Source of the DNA: Ursus arctos
Taxonomy: Eukaryota; Chordata; Mammalia; Carnivora; Ursidae
Length of the DNA stretch: 64,000 nt
Assembly (NCBI RefSeq): GCF_023065955.2
Contig: NW_026622875.1
Coordinates: forward strand, 14,115,001-14,179,000
Direction: 5' to 3'
Under the pieces are notes generated by a model. That model was given only the letters and a program-made list of their open reading frames with translations. It did no database searches and had not been told where the DNA came from. Both the position numbers and the translations under genes were made by a program. This document shows, piece by piece, positions 58,931 through 64,000 of the stretch (positions are counted from its first letter, which is position 1; every line of letters starts with the position of its first letter).

Positions 58931-59426
58931 GATGCTTCACCCTGCCTTGGAAAACTACCCTAGGGTTTTCCTTCATACTTGCAAGTGATTTTCATTTTTA
59001 TTTTATCAAATAAGATAAGTTAGCAGCATCAAATAAAAATTTTAAAAATAGTTTATTATTTTTATTTGTTACTTTCTGGTCCTCACTCACTTTTACATGT
59101 AATTTCAAAAAGAGCCTGGTTTGCCTTCAATTTCATATGCAAAGTTAGAAGTGATGCTGGTGTAAAGAGTGTCACCCTCATTTGGCCCTGGTTAGTCATT
59201 CATAATAATAATGATAATAAAATAACATGAAATTATTATTACCAATTAATTGTGTTAAATAGTTATTTAATGAATATTTAATATACAACATTCTCTTGGT
59301 TTGTGGTTCAATTTCTTGAACATGAGCCCAAAAAAGTGACTCTATTAGTTATCACAGAAGACATTTACATCAAATTCTCTTCAGATCACGGGAATACAAG
59401 ATATCAAATGTTGGATCTGAGTGATG
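58931..59426. other. Unique AT-rich DNA
   Basis: Short (AAT)n-like run at 59201-59226. No gene. Confidence 0.5.
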
Positions 59427-59441
59427 GGAATACAGGTAATT

Positions 59442-59620
59442 CTGGGGGGACTCCTGGGTGGCTCAGTTGGTTAAGCATCCAACTCTTGATTTCAGCTCAG
59501 GTCATGGTCTCAGGGTTGTGAGATCCAGCCCTGTGACAGGCTCTGCACTGGACATGGAGCCTGCCGAAGATTCTCTCTCTCTCCCCGCCCCTCCCCACTA
59601 CTCTTAAAAAAAAAAAAAAA
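59442..59620 (+). mobile_element. SINEC, plus strand
   Basis: Head 'ggactcctgggtggctcagt', body 'gtcatggtctcagggttgtg', (TC)n, 15-A tail. The 15-bp target-site duplication ggaatacaggtaatt (59427-59441) / ggaatatgggtaatt (59621-59635) has two mismatches. Confidence 0.95.
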
Positions 59621-59635
59621 GGAATATGGGTAATT

Positions 59636-61074
59636 TTCTTTTGGTTTCTCTTTTCTGCCCTTTTTACGTATCATAATTGAAAAATTTATAATTCACCTTA
59701 TTTTTTTAATGTTGTACAATTACAGCATTAATTAAAACAAGACAAAACTGGGCCAAACTGCCCATAAAAAAACACTTCCTGTGGCTGCGGGAGCATCAGG
59801 GCTGGTCTACAAGTCACCGCCACTTCCAAAGACCCTCTAGTAGCCTTCCTTATCACACCTCAGCCCACAGCAGAGCCAGAACATACGGATCCCAGCATCA
59901 AGATCCCAACATATTGATTTCCTCCAAGATTATTAGTTATTTAGTGACAGGCCAAAGAACAGAACCCAGGCATCCAGATTTGCCACTCTCTTATCTACTA
60001 ATGATATCCCAAATGAGCCAGCTTCCTGAAATTTTTTTTCGGAAAAGGTTTCATCACATGCATTTTCCTGCTTCATATTGGGTTCCTGGGTTCATGGCTA
60101 TAGGACCATAAATACAGTAATTAGGTGCAAGAGTAACAAAAACATGGTGTGTCCTCACCCTCCTCACTCATGGCTGACATCGATGATTCATGGGCCGGAG
60201 AACTCTCTTCCCTGAGCTCAGCTTTCCTTCAGATCCTTCTCAACACAGCACTCCAGGCAGCTGCTACAAAGAGTTGGCTCCAAGGATAAGCCTCCTTGCT
60301 CTGCCTGGATAGGGTAGTGAGGTCAACATTGATTCTTTCTCTTCCTTACATCTGACCTTGGTTCTACACTAGTCAAGGCTATAAACCTGCACTTTCTCTT
60401 CACTCTGCTTGAGAGAACAGATTCTGAAAATGGATATTTAGGCTGGAAGCTACTTTCATCCCCAAAGCAGGTTCCTGAGACAGAAGGGCAGGGAGTCACA
60501 TCTCACCTGTTTATTTTGCCTGCTTAGAAAGGCTTGAGTGACCAGTTCAATCTCACACAGCTGGATTCAGGGCAGAACAGAAACAGCCCCAGGCAAGCCG
60601 ACTCTTCATCCAGTGCTCTTCACTGCTGCCTATCTGACTCTGGCCTTTATCAGACAGAACAGAGAAAATGTTCCTGGGATCTGACATGTGTAAACACTCC
60701 TCCATCACCCTGGCCATGGCCGCTTGCCAAGACAGGATTGAGGCCAGATTTAGTGGGTCCTTCAGCCCAGTGACCCTGATGGAAACAATCCCCTGATATA
60801 GAACAGAGAGAGCCAGAGAAAAATGTGCTGTCCTACAAAGAACAAAGCCTGGGATGATTCATTCTCCTGATCCTGCTGATTTACCACTGGATGCTGGTCA
60901 CTCATACACGGCTGTCAGCAACTTTGCAGGAATTCTAATCTGAATGCTTATCCTGAACACATAATTCCTTAGTTACTTCCTCATGGTTCCCAAATGTTCA
61001 GAGGTTTCCTGGGAATGCTTTCCTGGTTGTCCTCTTAGTACTTTGCAAGAGACCTTTTTAAAATGCCAAATAAT
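59636..61074. other. Unique non-coding DNA
   Basis: No gene recognised. A MIR-like scrap near 60540-60580 ('aatctcacacagctggattc'). Confidence 0.5.
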
Positions 61075-61170
61075 CTGGAGGCCTTGGGTAACTCCCTTAG
61101 CTTCCCTGGACCTCAGCTTTCTTATCCTTAAAAATCAGGAATTGGACTAGCTGGCCTGAAAGTCCAATGA
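61075..61170 (+). mobile_element. MIR/MIR3 fragment
   Basis: 'cttagcttccctggacctca' followed by 'atcaggaattggactagctg' is typical of MIR-type 'cctcagtttcctc' ... 'gggattggactagatg' sequence. Confidence 0.7.
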
Positions 61171-61609
61171 CAAGACACATTTGAGGAAACCCTTTTAAAT
61201 AGGAAAAACTTATTTGAGCTTTCTCTGTCTTAAAACTTGGCTGGTTACCTATGTGTTAATGGGACCAGGCAGTAGGGTGGGCCAGGGTGGGCCAGGGTCT
61301 GGCTGTGGGCATAGCCTCTGGTTCCACCATGCTCCCACTCCCCTGCCTTTGGTCTCCTGCCATGCCCTGGATGGATCACTAATGCTCAGGTCACTAATGA
61401 TTTATTTCCTGCCAAATTTAGTAAACACTTACAAAGTAAAAGTAAATTATATAAGCACCATGAGGTTATTATGAAAAATCAACAAAGCAGAATATGTGTA
61501 TATACAAAGTCATATGTATATAAGTACATTTACACACAAATGTAAACATTTACAATATGCCATTTTTAAGGGGACACATTCTAGGTGTTTCCTCCCCCCA
61601 GGTGTATTA
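61171..61609. other. Unique non-coding DNA
   Basis: Contains a short tandem 'ggtgggccag' pair near 61276-61297. No gene. Confidence 0.5.
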
Positions 61610-62315
61610 ATTTAGTTTTATTTTTACAGAAATCGGATCAGTCGGAACACATTACTCTGTAACATGCTTTTTGCACTAAACAATATGTCTTAGAGTGCCT
61701 TACTATGTCAGCGCATGAATCCTCCTAAAATGGCTACAGAGGACCCATTATGTGGATATATCATATCATGTCCTCACTACTCCTTTTTGTTAACCACTTC
61801 TCCATTGATGGATACTAACTTTGCTTCTAGGGTGTTGCTATTTCAAAAAAATATTGCAATAAACAAATATTCTTGTCCATATATTTGACCATTTCTCTAA
61901 GATAGATATATCTAGAAGCAAAACTATTGGGTTTACAGAAATGCCCATTTTACATTTGAAAAATTCTGCCAAATTGTCCTTCAATATGGTAATACCATTG
62001 GGAATATCCATTTACCCCCATAATCTCATTGATCTTCCATTGTTGTCTTATACTTGCAACAGCAAGGCTGAGCACGTTTACATGTTCCTTTGGCCATGTA
62101 TATTTCTCTCATGGATTGCCTATTTATACCCTTTGCTTATTTTTCACTTAGGTTGCCTTTTTCCTTATCAACTTGTAGGAATTTAAAAATGTTTTTAATC
62201 AGCTTGTGTACTCATCACCCAGCTTTGATATTATCGACTCAGGGCCAATATATTCTCCCAACCATGCATGGGTTATTTTGAAGCAAATCCCCAACATCAT
62301 ACCATTTCATCTGTT
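61610..62315 (-). mobile_element. Old L1 3' region, minus strand
   Basis: Antisense L1 order: 'taacatgctttttgcactaa', 'ccacttctccattgatggat', 'ctagaagcaaaactattggg', 'cctttggccatgtatatttc'. Diverged. The plus frames at 61941-62281 are by-products. Confidence 0.8.
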
Positions 62316-62331
62316 AATATTTCAGTAAGTA

Positions 62332-62587
62332 GGATAAAGAAAGGGGGGGTAATCAGAAGAGGGAATGAAGCATGAGAGACTATGGACTCTGAGAAACAAA
62401 CTGAGGGCTTCAGAGGGGAGGAGGGTGGGGGAATGGGATAGACTGGTGATGGGTAGTAAGGAGGGCACATATTGCATGGTGCACTGGGTGTTATATGCAA
62501 CTAATGAATCATTGAACTTTACATCAGAAACCAGGGATGTACTGTATGGTGACTAACATAATATAATAAAAAATTAAAATTAAAAAA
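62332..62587 (+). mobile_element. 5'-truncated carnivore L1 3' end
   Basis: Terminal ~255 bp of a carnivore L1 ('catgagagactatggactct', 'gcactgggtgttatatgcaa', 'gtgactaacataatataata') ending in an A-rich tail. Perfect 16-bp target-site duplication aatatttcagtaagta at 62316-62331 and 62588-62603. It lies inside an old minus-strand L1. Confidence 0.95.
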
Positions 62588-62603
62588 AATATTTCAGTAA
62601 GTA

Positions 62604-63090
62604 AACCTAAAATATCAAAGCTCTTAAAAATATTCACAGTATTATCATATCCAAAAAGAAAAATAATTCCCTTAATATCATCAAACATCCAGTGTTCATA
62701 TTTCCTTCATTAGCTCTTGTAGTTTTAAAAATAATTACCTCAATGTCATCAAATGCCCAGTAAATTTCCTCCATTGTCTCATAAATCTTTTTTTAACAAT
62801 TTGTTTGAATCCAGATCCAAAGAAGGTCAATGAATTTTAATTGGTTAATAGGTCTTCTAAGTCCCTTTTAATTTATAGATTCTTTCTTTCATTTGTTGGA
62901 GAATTTGAGATATTTTTCCTTGGAGTTTCCTACAGCCTGGATTTTTGCTCATTGCATTTGATGGTATCATTTGACATGTCCCTGTATCCTGTGTGTTTCT
63001 TGAATACTTGTGTCTAAGACTTGCTTAGATTCAAGATTGATGTTTTGACAAGAATACCTTATAGGTGTGTTGTGTTTCCAGCAAGGCCAT
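62604..63090 (-). mobile_element. Old L1 fragment, minus strand, continuing 61610-62315
   Basis: 'aatatcatcaaacatccagt', 'tttgaatccagatccaaaga', 'tggttaataggtcttctaag' and 'atttttgctcattgcatttg' are standard antisense sequence of an old L1 3' UTR. It resumes directly after the inserted L1 tail. Confidence 0.75.
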
Positions 63091-64000
63091 GTGACTCTGG
63101 CTGTCTCTTCACGAGGTTAGTAGCAGGCATTCCTATTGTGTTGGTCTGGGCCCACCCAGGAAACAGAAATCACACAGCAGGGGTGGTCATATAAAGAATG
63201 ATTAACTGTGATGGGAGAGTAACAATGAGGAAGTATGGTATATGGTATCCAATATCTAAGGGAGAATACTCGTGGAGAAATGAGCTTGGAAGGGGGGTTC
63301 CCTGAAGACTGAAGCTCCCACTTAGTTGGAGCAGGTCTGGTTGCCGGACACTAGATGAAGGCAGTTAAGCTCACTGGGCCTCTCGGCCACATCTAGTCCA
63401 TAGTCACCAGGAAGCAAGCAGGAACCCATGGATGCAGGGTGCTGCTATGGGGGGATGGCCTGGTGGGCAGCATTCATGTTGGGAGGACCAGAAGGACCAA
63501 CGTCCTCAGGCACAAGGCAGCTGATGGTGGAGAACAGAGTGCAGGAGGAGTCAGGGCTTTACTGCCTGGTGAGGCCTGGGGTGCACAGTGTCTCCATCAC
63601 AAGTGCTGAGGCGAAGGTGGTCACTGGGCCCACGCTAGGACTCTTAGGTCTCTGAGGGACTGCACATCGTAAGCACGTGGCTGGGGCAGAAGCAAACACT
63701 GCTGAGAGGCCATGTGGCAGGAGCAAGAAAAACAGTACTCCAATGCCATTGACTAAAGCCCCCTTCCTCCGGCGATGTCCCTCCTGCGCCCTCTACTGAC
63801 AAAGCTTAACATCGTACTCATTGTAAAAAACGCTTCAAGAGTCCAATCCATTATTACAGAGCAGGTACTGAAGGGTGGTTAGGGGGCTGAGAGGCAGTAA
63901 ATTGATAACTGACACAATGATCAGTAGCTAGGTCCTTTATTTCACTAGGGGTTGCAAAATGATTACATTTTAATTCTCACTATGTTCACTTATTAACTGG
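63091..64000. other. Unassigned sequence, possibly an ancient repeat
   Basis: 63140-63830 has the feel of an old interspersed repeat ('acccaggaaacagaaatcac', 'ctcctgcgccctctactgac'), but I cannot assign it. The 75-codon plus frame at 63428-63655 is not a recognisable protein. Confidence 0.35.

Noticed and set aside
1..64000. CRISPR arrays, operons or other prokaryote-type systems
   Set aside because: The window is mammalian nuclear DNA; repeated units are dispersed retroelements or microsatellites, not spaced direct repeats.

Overview
This window is nuclear DNA from a placental mammal, and no protein-coding gene, exon or structural RNA gene can be supported in it. The lineage comes from the repeats. 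At least 23 copies or fragments of the tRNA-derived carnivore SINE (SINEC/Can-SINE; head 'gcctgggtggctcag', tail of TC-rich DNA plus 'aaataaataaa') are present. There are also two 5'-truncated copies of the L1 3' end typical of carnivores. The SINE heads and bodies do not look like the dog or cat subfamilies. The youngest ones carry the 'gacagccagcgagagaggga' block that I associate with bears, panda and seals, so an arctoid carnivore (ursid or pinniped) is the best guess. That is inference from remembered families, not from a database search.

Layout. 1-5.2 kb: a SINE at the window edge, an old L1 ORF2 fragment (minus), a hAT-like element, two SINEs in opposite orientation around a 109-bp polypurine tract, then a 1.7-kb L1 3' portion (plus). 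5.2-18.3 kb: mostly unique AT-rich DNA with MIR and L2 scraps and a SINE cluster at 10.5-12.4 kb that includes a SINE inside a SINE, followed by a short L1 3' end at 15.0 kb. 18.3-22.0 kb: the longest element, an old L1 on the minus strand running from ORF2 to its 5' UTR and split by three SINEs. 22-32 kb: unique DNA, an interrupted L2, SINEs. 32-42 kb: L2 and L1 remnants and unique DNA, with a CpG-enriched patch at 33.5-33.9 kb. 42-53 kb: a small CpG cluster, MIRs, L2, SINEs and a G-quadruplex motif. 53.3-54.1 kb: the strongest candidate functional segment, a CpG-island-like stretch of about 740 bp. 54-64 kb: a SINE with a (CA)n tail, a solo ERVL-type LTR inserted in a MIR with an apparently inverted terminus, and nested L1 fragments near the end.

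The window reads as intergenic or deep intronic sequence. All open reading frames are short (171 codons at most), show no recognisable domain, and many lie inside repeats. No new multi-gene system was found. The items most worth following up are the CpG island, the micro-inverted LTR end, the young SINE insertions, and several sequence-structure motifs. Repeat family names are from memory; element boundaries are exact where a target-site duplication is quoted and otherwise good to about 10-40 bases.
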